DNA of 64,000 nucleotides from Candidatus Gastranaerophilales bacterium (lineage in GTDB: Bacteria > Cyanobacteriota > Vampirovibrionia > Gastranaerophilales > Gastranaerophilaceae), in assembly GCA_947624325.1 (NCBI GenBank), contig CANQJT010000003.1:149201-213200 (forward strand), given 5' to 3'. The notes below the pieces were generated by a model. That model was not told the origin of the DNA. It searched no databases and saw only the letters and a list, made by a program, of their open reading frames with translations. This document shows, one piece after another, positions 26,479 to 36,432 of the stretch. The translations under genes and the position numbers were made by a program. The stretch's first letter is position 1, and every line of letters begins with the position of its first letter.

Positions 26479-29400
26479 TTATTCCGTAATTTCACTAGAA
26501 CTTGACACAAGCATCCTATTCCCGCTTAGACTGTTGATATAATCAACCAACTTATCTAATTGTTTTTGAGGATTTTTAAACCAATCAGTTGACCATATTC
26601 GATATATTTTCCAACCGAGTTTTTCCAATACTTCTTGTCTTAATCTATCACGATCACGAGCAGTTGCACAAGAATGGTATGCTGCTCCATCACACTCTAT
26701 ACCCAATAAAAATTGTCCCGGATTATCTTTATCTCTGATTGCCAAATCAATTTTATAACCTGAACAACCAACTTGAGTTTTTACAGAATAACCTTTGCTC
26801 CTTAATGCTTTACATACCGCTTCTTCAAAAGGAGAGTCAAAGCAATCATCATATCCTGCTTCCGTTGTTTGTTTCAGTGCGGCTTCTCCTCTTTCTGCGA
26901 AATCTAAATACCATTGAAGTAACTGAACACCTCTGCTATTTGATTTATTCATATTAAAGTCAACGGCTTTTATACCGCTAAATACTTCAACCATATACCT
27001 GGCTCTGGTAATTAATACGTTTAACCTTCTTTCCCCACCGTCTTTGTTAATAGGACCAAAGTTCATAGGAAGAACACCGTTTTGGTTTTTAAAGTAACCT
27101 ACACTAATCATTATTACATCACGTTCATCACCTTGTATAGATTCCAAATTTTTAACAAAGAAATATTCCGGATTACTATTATTGAAAAAATCTTCGCAAG
27201 ATGGATCTTCTTCTCTTAATTTTTCTATTTCAGCTTCTATTAAACCTTTTTGTTTAATATTTAAAGTTGCAACACCCAAAGACATATCAGGGTGTTTTTT
27301 AGCGTGTTGCATAACCGCACGAGCTACAATTTGAGCTTCTTCTAATCGTTTATTTTCTTTAGTAGTATCTGATGGTTGATGATATAAGAATTTTATACCT
27401 AGAGTTTCACTATCTTCTACACAACTAGGAAAAGTGTATAATTCCTGATATAGGTGTTTGTTAGAGAAGGCAATTAAAAATTCATGTTTACTTCTATAAT
27501 GCCATTTAAGCATGCATTGTGGAAACCCGGATGTAGTACATTCATCTAAAATACTATTTAAATCAGTTCTTTCATACTCATCAATTTTATCTTCGTCTTC
27601 ATCTTCCATTTCATCTTCTTCTACAACTGTTTTAAAGAATGAAGTAGGAGGTAATTGTTTTGTATCTCCTGCGACAACCAACTTATCTCCTCGAATTACG
27701 GAGCCAATACAATCCTCTGTTGTTAATTGACTCGCTTCGTCAAAAATAACTACATCAAAGTGAAACACTTCAGGATCTAATAGTTGAGCAACTGTTGAAG
27801 GACTCATCATTAAACAAGGCTTTAATGATAAGAAAAGATTAGGAATACTACGAATTATTTGTCTTAATGATTTTCTCATTCTTTGCAGTTTGCCTTGTCT
27901 TTTTAATTCGGTTGTTTCCTTTGAATATTCGTCTTTTGCCAACATTGCATTTGAAGATAATATTGTCAATAATCTTTCTTTTGCTGAATCTATTTGATTT
28001 TTATCAAGGGATTTAAATTCTTTTACTAAATCATCTTGATCTAAAGAATTGAAATCTTTTAAAACATTATTATTTTTAAAGACATATCCATTTAACCAAA
28101 CACGTAAGAATTGAGTTTCTATAGCAGTATCATAATCATCTAATGCAATACTGTTCTCTGTACATTTATCCCAGAATTCTTTTAATTTTGCATTTTCAAT
28201 TGCATCAACAGATTGTAAATACTTAAACCAAATGGTTAGGTCATCTGACTTTTCTGATATATTTATAAATTTATTTCTTAATTGTTGAAATTCAATATTA
28301 CTATAATCTGTCGAAAAAGCTTTTAGACAATCGAATTGTAATATCTTTGAAATTGAGTCAAAATCATTTTTTACATCAATTTGTAATTTATTGATTTCAG
28401 CAACAAGCTGTTTTGTTTTTTCATAGTCAATACATTGAGAATCAATTTTATCTAGGATATTTCTTGTGAAATATTTACCCGAGTTTACAAGTTCTTTAAA
28501 TTTTAGTAAATAATTACTTTTCGCTTGTATAACAGACTCATCGGGTTCTTTTTTGTTCCAGAATTTATCATATAATTTGGTTGCGATATTATTACATTCT
28601 TCTAACTTGCTAATTGATAAATTTAGTTCTTTTAGATTTTGAAAATCATTAACAAGTTCATCTAAATTTGGTCTATATGTGCTACTGATATATTGCCTTA
28701 CATACTTACAGTCTTTATAAAATTTATAGGATATTCTCGAAAAGAATTTGTCTCTATATAAACAAAATTTAAAAATCAAATTATCTAGATCTTCGTTTAA
28801 AATACCCAAATTATATTTATCTTTAATCCTGTTGTTGAATAAATTAAATTGCTTCACATTATCACAAACAGTTTTAATATCATTTGCCAATTTTGTATCA
28901 TCATAGGCTATAGTCGCAGCTGTTGCAGGAATATTTAATATAATATCTGCTATATCAAGCAATGTTTTTATTTCAGACGGTTTTGATATTTGTTTTAATA
29001 AAATTTCAGTTGATAAATTTTTTATACAGTTGTCAACATTATCAATGTTTTTTACAAAAGAGTCTATTTTATCTTTTAATTGACTTTTTTCTTCATATTC
29101 TAATTCTCTTATTTCTGCACCATACCAAGCAAAGTCTTTTGGATTTCCTAATTTTTTAAGGACTTCTTTTGCATTCGTAAATAATTCTTTATTTAAAAAT
29201 AATTGTTCATTAGTCCATTTATCATAATCGTCAAAAATATATCTTAAATCTGGGATTTGGTTATTATTCAGAACAATCCCCAAAGCTTTAAAAGGAGAGT
29301 ATTGTAGTGTACCAATCGGATTATGCAATTCTTTTGAATATGTTCTCAAATTTTTAATATCATCAGATAATTTAGATAAACTCCCCGCATCATAGGTTCC

Positions 29401-30801
29401 TAAGAAATTGTATTCTAGAGTATTAATCAATTCATCGACAACCCTTTTCTTATTTGTCTTATTACTATGTAATTCAAGGCAATATGGAGCAAGTCCATTC
29501 ATATCTAAACGGCTTTTAACTACATCTAATGCTGCGATTTTTTGACTTACAAATAAAACTTTTTTATTTTGCGATAACAATTCAGCAATAATATTTGCAA
29601 TAGTTTGACTTTTACCTGTCCCCGGAGGTCCCTCAATTACTAAATTATTACCCGATTTAACAACTTGTATCGCTTGTTGTTGAGAAGAATCGGCATCCAA
29701 TATTTGATAAGTTGCTTGAGGTTGAACTCTCTTGTCTAATTCGGACAATGGACATATACTATCTGTTGAAACTTGTTTTTCATCATTTAATCCACAAATG
29801 GTTCCAACCAGTTTACTGCTCTTAATTAACCCTTGATATTCATCAAGGTCTTTATACATTACAAATTTTGCAAAAGAAAACAATCCAATATAAATGTTAT
29901 TCAAGAGTTTCCAACGGGATTTATCTTTTATTTTTTCTTGGACTTTTGCAAATACTTCGACGGGATTTATTCCATCTTCATCAAAGACTATATCTTCCAG
30001 ATTTATGCCAAAATCTCTTTTTAGCTTTAGTGTTAATGCCGGATTTAAAATCACAGAATCCTCGTTATATTTTATGGTGTATGGTTGTCCAACACTTTTT
30101 CTTTTAATTTCGACAGGAACCAGTATTACTGGAGCTTCCATCTTTTCATCACTATTATCTGCTTCGTACCAAATAACACTTCCTAAAGCCAAAAATAATA
30201 CATTATATCCAAGATCATCATTTGTAGATCTTGCGGTAGTACTTATTTTGTTCAATGTCTTATTTAAATCTTGTAAGGAAAGCTTTGTTTGTAAATATTT
30301 ATCAACATGTTTTTTATCAAGATTTTCTACTTCATATTCTTTAAATTCTTGTGCTTTAAATTCTATTCCCTCATTTAATTCCTCTAATGATTTTTTCTCT
30401 TCTTCTGGGATATCTTCTTCATTGACATTAACGGGTAAAAACTCCATTGTTTGCATATTTTGTACTAATGATCTATATACTTCAGGTGGTTGTTCATCGA
30501 TTATGCGTAATGTCGAGTATTTAGCAGTTTTAAAACTCAATAATCTATTTCTTTTTGATAAATCAATTAGTTTTTCTTTCCATTTGTATATTCTTTTATC
30601 AATGCTTTTTTCGATTTTTAGGTCTTCTTCTGTTTTTACAGTTTCTACAATTTCTGTATTTTTAGTAGATCCATTTTCATTATCACACACTTCTTCAGTG
30701 GTCTGTTTTTCAATAATTTCTTCTGTCTCAACTTTAGTTCCACAATATTCACAGAATTTTGAGTCGTCACTTATGTCCCTTTTACAAAATACACATTTCA
30801 T
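26479..30801 (-). CDS. DUF4011-type SF1 helicase with zinc ribbon and C-terminal Vsr-like nuclease
   Basis: 1440 residues. Residues 1-25 form a zinc ribbon (CVFCKRD, CEYCGTK). About 65-330 resemble the DUF4011 region (WKEKLIDLSKRNRLLSFK). The SF1 helicase core has Walker A GPPGTGKSQT (Lys397), a long helical insert, Walker B FDEAS (Asp1021), GDTKQLPPT and HYRSKHE. About 1330-1425 form a PD-(D/E)xK/Vsr-like nuclease (FEEAVCKALRSKG, YKIDLAI, GIECDGAAYH). DUF4011-helicase-Vsr proteins have been reported among candidate antiphage genes, as I recall. Here the protein sits between a DUF4236 zinc-ribbon gene (14 bases) and a K+ channel (4 bases), all minus strand. Intact, with no frameshift. Confidence 0.9.
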   Translation of the reverse strand: MKCVFCKRDISDDSKFCEYCGTKVETEEIIEKQTTEEVCDNENGSTKNTEIVETVKTEEDLKIEKSIDKRIYKWKEKLIDLSKRNRLLSFKTAKYSTLRIIDEQPPEVYRSLVQNMQTMEFLPVNVNEEDIPEEEKKSLEELNEGIEFKAQEFKEYEVENLDKKHVDKYLQTKLSLQDLNKTLNKISTTARSTNDDLGYNVLFLALGSVIWYEADNSDEKMEAPVILVPVEIKRKSVGQPYTIKYNEDSVILNPALTLKLKRDFGINLEDIVFDEDGINPVEVFAKVQEKIKDKSRWKLLNNIYIGLFSFAKFVMYKDLDEYQGLIKSSKLVGTICGLNDEKQVSTDSICPLSELDKRVQPQATYQILDADSSQQQAIQVVKSGNNLVIEGPPGTGKSQTIANIIAELLSQNKKVLFVSQKIAALDVVKSRLDMNGLAPYCLELHSNKTNKKRVVDELINTLEYNFLGTYDAGSLSKLSDDIKNLRTYSKELHNPIGTLQYSPFKALGIVLNNNQIPDLRYIFDDYDKWTNEQLFLNKELFTNAKEVLKKLGNPKDFAWYGAEIRELEYEEKSQLKDKIDSFVKNIDNVDNCIKNLSTEILLKQISKPSEIKTLLDIADIILNIPATAATIAYDDTKLANDIKTVCDNVKQFNLFNNRIKDKYNLGILNEDLDNLIFKFCLYRDKFFSRISYKFYKDCKYVRQYISSTYRPNLDELVNDFQNLKELNLSISKLEECNNIATKLYDKFWNKKEPDESVIQAKSNYLLKFKELVNSGKYFTRNILDKIDSQCIDYEKTKQLVAEINKLQIDVKNDFDSISKILQFDCLKAFSTDYSNIEFQQLRNKFINISEKSDDLTIWFKYLQSVDAIENAKLKEFWDKCTENSIALDDYDTAIETQFLRVWLNGYVFKNNNVLKDFNSLDQDDLVKEFKSLDKNQIDSAKERLLTILSSNAMLAKDEYSKETTELKRQGKLQRMRKSLRQIIRSIPNLFLSLKPCLMMSPSTVAQLLDPEVFHFDVVIFDEASQLTTEDCIGSVIRGDKLVVAGDTKQLPPTSFFKTVVEEDEMEDEDEDKIDEYERTDLNSILDECTTSGFPQCMLKWHYRSKHEFLIAFSNKHLYQELYTFPSCVEDSETLGIKFLYHQPSDTTKENKRLEEAQIVARAVMQHAKKHPDMSLGVATLNIKQKGLIEAEIEKLREEDPSCEDFFNNSNPEYFFVKNLESIQGDERDVIMISVGYFKNQNGVLPMNFGPINKDGGERRLNVLITRARYMVEVFSGIKAVDFNMNKSNSRGVQLLQWYLDFAERGEAALKQTTEAGYDDCFDSPFEEAVCKALRSKGYSVKTQVGCSGYKIDLAIRDKDNPGQFLLGIECDGAAYHSCATARDRDRLRQEVLEKLGWKIYRIWSTDWFKNPQKQLDKLVDYINSLSGNRMLVSSSSEITE

Positions 30802-30815
30802 TTATATTTGCTCCA

Positions 30816-31940
30816 TTATTGTTTTGTACCGCAATACTTACAAAAATTTGCGTTAGTAGAAATTTCTTTGCTACAGTTTATACACTTTCTTGTTCTATTC
30901 ACATTCATGCTTTTTAAAGATTCATAAATTTGTTTTGCTTGCATGGTTTTGGATTTGCTTGAAACAAGAATAGACAAATTTAATCCGTCATGATTTTTAA
31001 TGTCAATAGTACCGTATAGGCATCTTGGGAATTGAGGGTTATATTTGTATCTTCGATCAGGTCCCCCTTTTTTATTGACATATTGATATGTATATTCAAC
31101 AACTTCACTATCAGAAGGTGCTCCTTGTTGTTCAACAAAAAACGTTTCGTTAAAATCAAAAGATAATTCCTGAAAATTAAGACCAATTGTTCTTTTTTTA
31201 TCATGTACAAGTACTTTATTCGGTAAAAAATAAAACTCTTTACCTTTTATAGACAAGCAATTACATTTTATATTTGTTTTTAGATAATAAGGAATTTTTT
31301 CTTTTATTGAGATCGGCAATCTCTCGACACAACTATCAACTCCGGCATTGTTTTTGACATCATAATTTTTATATTCTGTTTCAATAAGCCAGAGTCTTTT
31401 AGATGTAGCAATTGTATTAAAAAAGTTATTTATTGTTTCATAAAATTTTTTATTTTCATCATCAAAATCATATTCAACTGTAATTAACATTTTGCTATTT
31501 CGGTAAATTAAATAAATTCCTAAAGTAATTATCCCAATAATAAAAAATATTGGATTCGCTAATATTAATAGTAATATTATAGATAACAGTATTATTGTTA
31601 TTTTGATACTTGTATCTTTGTTTCTAAATTCATTGATTCTATCTATAAATTCATCATAATCTGAATTTTCTTTAAAATCTGTACTACTAACTTTTTCTTC
31701 AACTACTTCGATAGAAGACGGTGTTTCATAAGTTTGGTTCTGTTGTTTTTTACCTGGTGAAATATTCTCAACATAGGAAATTCCAGTTCCGGGTATAGAA
31801 TAAGTATGTCTTTCTTTTCCATTCGCTAATCTAGAATATCGAAAACCAGGGATTCCCCAGCTATACCCAATTCCAGATTTACTTAAATTTATTTTAAATC
31901 CACCACCTAAATTTATGCTTTTTCTAAATCTGTAGCCCAT
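30816..31940 (-). CDS. DUF4236 membrane protein with C-terminal zinc ribbon
   Basis: 374 residues. Residues 1-55 match the DUF4236 pattern (GYRFRKSINLGGGFKINLSKSG, GIPGFRYS, YSIPGTGISY). Two adjacent membrane segments occupy about 120-160 (ITIILLSIILLLILANPIFF, IIGIITLGIYLIY). A soluble region follows, and the end is a zinc ribbon (CINCSKE, FCKYCGTK) very similar to the one at the start of the neighbouring DUF4011 helicase. ATG at 31940 has AGGAG five bases before it; the GTG at 31946 overlaps that site. The shared ribbon suggests that the two proteins meet the same partner, or each other, at the membrane. Function unknown. Confidence 0.85.
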   Translation of the reverse strand: MGYRFRKSINLGGGFKINLSKSGIGYSWGIPGFRYSRLANGKERHTYSIPGTGISYVENISPGKKQQNQTYETPSSIEVVEEKVSSTDFKENSDYDEFIDRINEFRNKDTSIKITIILLSIILLLILANPIFFIIGIITLGIYLIYRNSKMLITVEYDFDDENKKFYETINNFFNTIATSKRLWLIETEYKNYDVKNNAGVDSCVERLPISIKEKIPYYLKTNIKCNCLSIKGKEFYFLPNKVLVHDKKRTIGLNFQELSFDFNETFFVEQQGAPSDSEVVEYTYQYVNKKGGPDRRYKYNPQFPRCLYGTIDIKNHDGLNLSILVSSKSKTMQAKQIYESLKSMNVNRTRKCINCSKEISTNANFCKYCGTKQ

Positions 31941-32007
31941 ATGCACTCCTATTTAATTTGATTTTAGCATAAAAATAATGTAGTTGTTTTATTAATGCTT
32001 AATATTT

Positions 32008-35000
32008 CTAGTTCATATCGAGCCATTTTTGTATCTTTTTTATACAAGAATCAGAATGATTAATTATTTCATATGCCCAAAAACGCATTATTGACCAATT
32101 ATCATTGTATAATCTCTGCTCTCTAATTCTATCGGCATTTAATATTTCGCCATTCCATTGTTTATGGTAATTTTTTCCGTCTAATTCTATATCAAGTTTA
32201 TTGCCTTTTGAAGTTAATATTGCAAAATCTAAAGAATAACCACATGCCTGGTACTGAGGTATCACTTTTATATTATTTTCAACCAACTTATTGTAGAACA
32301 TTTCTTCTAATTCTGAAACCAACTCATCATTTGGAACAGTTGGATATTTGTTATTATATTTGTCTTCTAAATCAATAACATATCGTGTAAATTTTTCCAA
32401 ATATGGTATTTCTGATTTCAGACAAGCTAGTTTATTGCCAATTATAATTAAATGTGCCCTAGCTCTGGTTATTGCAACATTAAACACATTTTCTTCTTTG
32501 CTTAAAAATAATGCAGCACCGCTTGTTATATTATCCGATACAACTGGTGAGAATATTATTATATCTCTCTCGTCACCCTGGAAACCATGTGCTGTATTAA
32601 TTAATAAATTAACCGAATTCATTCTAGATACAAGCTCTGTATCACCATGTATAAGTTCTCTGATTTTATTAACTTGGGCTCTAAAAGGAGATACTACTCC
32701 AATGCTACCAATATAACTATTATCTATTAGTATTTCTCGTAATTTTTCAATAACAGCCTGTGCTTCTTCAATATTTAATAATCCACCAGAAGAAGGTCTT
32801 ATAGATTCTCCAACAATATTTTCCCATATGATAGGGTGAGCAATTTCATTGGAAGAGTGCAGTTCATTTATGGATGTCGCAATCCTTAAACTATTATTAT
32901 AAAATTCCTGATTCGAAAAATTTATAATGTCAGAATTTGAGCGATAGTGTTCTTTTAATGAAATAATTTCTTTATGTGAATTAACCACACCTTCTGCAAC
33001 ATTATATAGAGAGTTCGTTACATAAGAAAATCTTGCATCTTCAAAAGAAAATTTATGTTTTAATCTTAGATTTTTTTCATCCGACAGTCGTAAATTTGTA
33101 ATATGTGATAACTGTTTTGGGTCGCCAATTATAACCATTTGTTTAGCTCTATATAATAAAGGAATTGCTGATGCTATATCACATTGGCTTGCCTCATCAA
33201 AAACTACAATATCGTAATAATTTTTTATAAAAGGAATTTTTCCACTTTTTGCAGAAAGAGATGTGACAGCCCAACAAGGTAACATATCTGAACAATCCTT
33301 TAACAACTGTGCATATTGGCTTGATTGTATTTTTGTCAAATATCCATCGCCATTATCATTTATATTAATAATTTCTTTCATTAAAGGTACAAAGGCACTT
33401 AAATTTTTTCTATGTCCCTTTGATAAATTCATAGACTGCTTTATTAAATAAAGTTGCCAAATTCTTTTTGACAAAACTAAAATTTTATCATTGCACCTAA
33501 ATATAGAACTATTTATTTCTTCCAAGGTTGGCATTTTTTGCAATTTATGGACTTTTCGCAAATATTCTTTGTACTTGAATAGTTTGGATAATTGTTCTTT
33601 ACAATCTTGAACAGCATCATAGTAATCATTGATATTTAGAATGTCATATTTTTCAGATAAATTTGATAAATCTATATTAATTTCTGAAGCACAATTCTTT
33701 AATATATTTAGATTATTTTCAAATAGACGAATTTTTTTCTTTGACAATATTTTCCATGTAATTTTATCTATCCAGTTGAATTTATTTGTATCAACAGTTA
33801 ATATATTTTTTTCAAATTCATACATAAAATGATTTATAGGAGCAAGGTCTATTTTTTCAAAATTATCAATGAATTTTTGTCCTTGCTTGATTCTAAAAGC
33901 AGTTACTTTTTGATCTGCTTCATCAACCTCATTTCTATAATTTTTAACTTCTACTGCGGTATTTTTTAATTCAATAAGCTGTTGCTGAATTTTATTATAT
34001 TCTGAATATTTTTCATCAAATTCTTCTATTAGTTCTGGTGTTCCGTTCAATTGCAATAAGGACAATAAATATTTTGCCAAATTGTGACTATATTTATTAC
34101 TTCCCTGCCTTAGAAGAATAGGTCTGTCTCCTATTTGATTTATTCGTTCATCAATAACATCAACTGCCTTATTGTTTTTACTGGCAAATAATACTTTCTT
34201 ATTATTTAAAACAGCATTTATAATTATATTTCCTATTACCTGAGATTTACCAGTTCCGGGAGGACCTGTTATTATTGTAACTTGATTGGATAAAGCAGAT
34301 TTAACTGCATTCCGTTGTTCTTCATTTAAAGGTAAAACTTCTAATATCGGGTAAGTTGAACTTTTAATACTATTAACATTTTGGTCTAACAAAATTTCTA
34401 AAGCAGTACCTTTTATATTTCCATCTGTCAATTTTGATAGTTCTTTTAATTCTTGTACCAGCCCTTGCGTATATGTGTTTTGTTCTACATGAACAAGCAT
34501 TGAGTTATCAAATATGCCACTTTCATTAATTTCTATGAGATTCTCTATTTTATTTTTCCATTTCCAGTTTGGTGTTATGTCTTTTAACTTTTTTACCAAA
34601 TTATCGATATCAAATATTTCAGAATCATCATATAAACCTAAAGACTGTTCTATACTGATTACATCATTAATTACCTGACTTCCTGAACTTCCACATAAAG
34701 ATTTAACAGCATCAAAGTTTATTAATGGTGATTCAATATCAATTTCGTTACTGTTCATATTTAATTTGAATAAAAATATCGGCTCTAATTTGTAAAAAGT
34801 ACTGCCGTTTTTTGACATAACTTCTCTTACAGATGTAGGATATCCTATATAAAAGTTAGCACCACGAAAATTATTAATATACAAAGAAATATCTTTTTGT
34901 TCTATATCTTCTTTTGTTTTTGGAAATATGTTTAAATCAATATAATCTGGAATAGATTTTCTGGATATTGAATTTACGGAAACACTTATACCTTCATTTC

Positions 35001-35046
35001 CAACACAATCAATATAATATTCACATATATCTTTTAAAGTCGCCAT
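32008..35046 (-). CDS. SF1 helicase fused to a C-terminal restriction-type nuclease
   Basis: 1012 residues. An N-terminal domain of about 250 residues is unrecognised. The SF1 (UPF1/DNA2-like) core has Walker A GPPGTGKSQV (Lys267), a coiled insert at about 330-540, Walker B FDEAS (Asp617), GDPKQLSH, EHYRSNSD and the late motifs NTAHGFQGDERD and VAITRARAHL. About 910-1000 form a DUF559/Vsr-like nuclease (FYNKLVENNIKVIPQY, YSLDFAI, LDIELDGKNYH). It is the first gene of the minus-strand cluster, 67 bases before the DUF4236 gene. No good ribosome-binding site is seen at ATG 35046, and the gene may be translated from a near-leaderless message. Architecture echoes the 26479 helicase, but the N-terminal parts differ. 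Confidence 0.88.
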   Translation of the reverse strand: MATLKDICEYYIDCVGNEGISVSVNSISRKSIPDYIDLNIFPKTKEDIEQKDISLYINNFRGANFYIGYPTSVREVMSKNGSTFYKLEPIFLFKLNMNSNEIDIESPLINFDAVKSLCGSSGSQVINDVISIEQSLGLYDDSEIFDIDNLVKKLKDITPNWKWKNKIENLIEINESGIFDNSMLVHVEQNTYTQGLVQELKELSKLTDGNIKGTALEILLDQNVNSIKSSTYPILEVLPLNEEQRNAVKSALSNQVTIITGPPGTGKSQVIGNIIINAVLNNKKVLFASKNNKAVDVIDERINQIGDRPILLRQGSNKYSHNLAKYLLSLLQLNGTPELIEEFDEKYSEYNKIQQQLIELKNTAVEVKNYRNEVDEADQKVTAFRIKQGQKFIDNFEKIDLAPINHFMYEFEKNILTVDTNKFNWIDKITWKILSKKKIRLFENNLNILKNCASEINIDLSNLSEKYDILNINDYYDAVQDCKEQLSKLFKYKEYLRKVHKLQKMPTLEEINSSIFRCNDKILVLSKRIWQLYLIKQSMNLSKGHRKNLSAFVPLMKEIININDNGDGYLTKIQSSQYAQLLKDCSDMLPCWAVTSLSAKSGKIPFIKNYYDIVVFDEASQCDIASAIPLLYRAKQMVIIGDPKQLSHITNLRLSDEKNLRLKHKFSFEDARFSYVTNSLYNVAEGVVNSHKEIISLKEHYRSNSDIINFSNQEFYNNSLRIATSINELHSSNEIAHPIIWENIVGESIRPSSGGLLNIEEAQAVIEKLREILIDNSYIGSIGVVSPFRAQVNKIRELIHGDTELVSRMNSVNLLINTAHGFQGDERDIIIFSPVVSDNITSGAALFLSKEENVFNVAITRARAHLIIIGNKLACLKSEIPYLEKFTRYVIDLEDKYNNKYPTVPNDELVSELEEMFYNKLVENNIKVIPQYQACGYSLDFAILTSKGNKLDIELDGKNYHKQWNGEILNADRIREQRLYNDNWSIMRFWAYEIINHSDSCIKKIQKWLDMN

Positions 35047-35059
35047 TCTGTACAGAGTA

Positions 35060-35112
35060 TACCATGAATATTATTTTATGGTAAAATAAGGATGTTAAGA
35101 GTTACTCCTAAC
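35060..35112. promoter_or_regulatory. Two inverted repeats between the divergent helicase and Fic genes
   Basis: TACCAT-N12-ATGGTA (35060-35083) is a perfect dyad within 14 bases of the helicase start. GTTAAGAG-TTA-CTCCTAAC (35094-35112) is an imperfect dyad (7 of 8) just before the Fic gene. Both look like operators for a shared repressor or for self-control by the Fic winged-helix domain. No other gene could use the 82-bp gap. Confidence 0.45.
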
Positions 35113-35128
35113 ACAAGGATGTATAAAG

Positions 35129-36106
35129 TTGTACACACCACCATTTGAAATTACATCAAAAATAATTGAACTTATCTCCAATATTTCAGAAAAAATCGGA
35201 GAAGTAAATTATCTGCAAAATAATCCGTATCATATTCAATTACGAAAAGAAAACAGAATAAAAACCATTCATTCATCTTTAGCTATTGAAAATAACAGTT
35301 TAAGTCTTAAACAAATAACAGATATTATTGACGGTAAACGCATTTTAGGCAACCCGAATGAAATAAAAGAAGTAAAAAATTCTATTCAGGCTTATGATTT
35401 GCTTTTATCACTTAATCCATATAACGAAAAAGATTTATTAAAAGCTCACAAACTTATGATGCAGGATTTAGTTGAAAGAAACGGCAAATACAGAATAGAT
35501 GGTGTCGGCATATTTGACGGCGAGCATGTTGTTCATATGGCTCCACCTGCTAATAGAGTTCCGGAGCTTATGGGTGATTTATTTGAATGGCTTAAAACAA
35601 GTGATGTACATCCGCTTATAAAAAGTTGTGTTTTTCATTATGAATTTGAATTTATTCACCCTTTCCAAGACGGGAACGGCAGAATGGGGCGTTTATGGCA
35701 GACTGCAATCTTAAAGGAATGGAAAGAAATTTTTGCGTGGTTACCGGTTGAAACTTTAATCAAAGAAAATCAAAAAGAATATTATAAAGTACTAGGAACA
35801 AGTGATAGCGAAGCAAACAGCACAAAATTCATAGAATTTATGCTTTCTTTAATTTTGAATACAATAGAAGAAATTATTGCAACAGAAAAAAAGGTTACTC
35901 AAAAAGTTACTGCAAAAGTTACTGTAAACCAACAAAAAATTATTGATGCAATTAAGGCTAATCCGTATGTAACGCAAGAAGAACTTGCCGATATTGTTGG
36001 AATTGTAAGAAAAAATATTATTGCCAATATGAAAAAACTCCAAGAAAACGGATTAATAAAACGTATCGGTGCCGACAAAAACGGATATTGGCAAGTCAAT
36101 AAATAG
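35129..36106 (+). CDS. Class II Fic-domain protein with C-terminal winged helix
   Basis: 325 residues. The complete Fic motif HPFQDGNGRMGR begins at His177. An N-terminal inhibitory motif SLAIEN (Ser50 to Glu54-Asn55) fits (S/T)xxxE(G/N), so this is an autoinhibited class II enzyme with its own antitoxin helix. The C terminus (about 265-325) is a winged-helix DNA-binding domain (NPYVTQEELADIVG, KLQENGLIKRIG). It should AMPylate a protein target, possibly itself. The start is TTG at 35129 with AAGGATG nine bases upstream; the ATG at 35119 is closed by a stop after nine codons. It lies between the helicase cluster and a transposon. Confidence 0.9.
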   Translation: MYTPPFEITSKIIELISNISEKIGEVNYLQNNPYHIQLRKENRIKTIHSSLAIENNSLSLKQITDIIDGKRILGNPNEIKEVKNSIQAYDLLLSLNPYNEKDLLKAHKLMMQDLVERNGKYRIDGVGIFDGEHVVHMAPPANRVPELMGDLFEWLKTSDVHPLIKSCVFHYEFEFIHPFQDGNGRMGRLWQTAILKEWKEIFAWLPVETLIKENQKEYYKVLGTSDSEANSTKFIEFMLSLILNTIEEIIATEKKVTQKVTAKVTVNQQKIIDAIKANPYVTQEELADIVGIVRKNIIANMKKLQENGLIKRIGADKNGYWQVNK

Positions 36107-36186
36107 TGATTTGTGTTATTATGTAAAGATTTGAATGCTTTCTTTGCACTTTCAGGCTAATATGTTTCCCTACATAAGGAGAAAAT

Positions 36187-36408
36187 ATGAAAGAAGTTAG
36201 CGGATACAATATTAGTGAGCAGGAATTTAAGAAAGTTAGCAAGTGGGCAGAGGATGTGTATAATATAGCCGTAATTGTTGATTACTTTGTCGGTAATCAG
36301 CCGGAAATAGAAGAGTGCTATAACCTTGCTCCGGTTATTAAAAATTTGAAAAATAATGCGGATTTATTAAATTCATTTTTTATTGATGCCGAGGGAAATA
36401 AAAATTAG
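36187..36408 (+). CDS. Small acidic protein, unknown
   Basis: 73 residues, helical and acidic, without signal or membrane segment. ATG at 36187 has a strong AAGGAG five bases upstream, which argues for a real gene. It follows the Fic gene by 80 bases and lies just outside the transposition genes. The mix of W, Y and acidic residues is like small phage or plasmid helper proteins, but I do not recognise it. Confidence 0.6.
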   Translation: MKEVSGYNISEQEFKKVSKWAEDVYNIAVIVDYFVGNQPEIEECYNLAPVIKNLKNNADLLNSFFIDAEGNKN

Positions 36409-36432
36409 CTCTTTAATATTATTTCAAACACC

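Noticed and set aside
29894..30856. 320-codon plus-strand frame opposite the DUF4011 helicase
   Set aside because: It is a shadow of a gene with clear helicase motifs on the other strand; Ser/Phe-rich without any domain.
35985..36000. GCCGATAT inside the Fic gene and similar GCCGATA strings in other coding regions
   Set aside because: No TAAA element at the proper distance and no start codon downstream, so they are not counted as sigma-28 promoters.
25562..36000. Second copy of the tRNA-Gln 3' end as an attachment site of an integrated island
   Set aside because: No copy of the tRNA end was found elsewhere in the window, and no active integrase gene is present.
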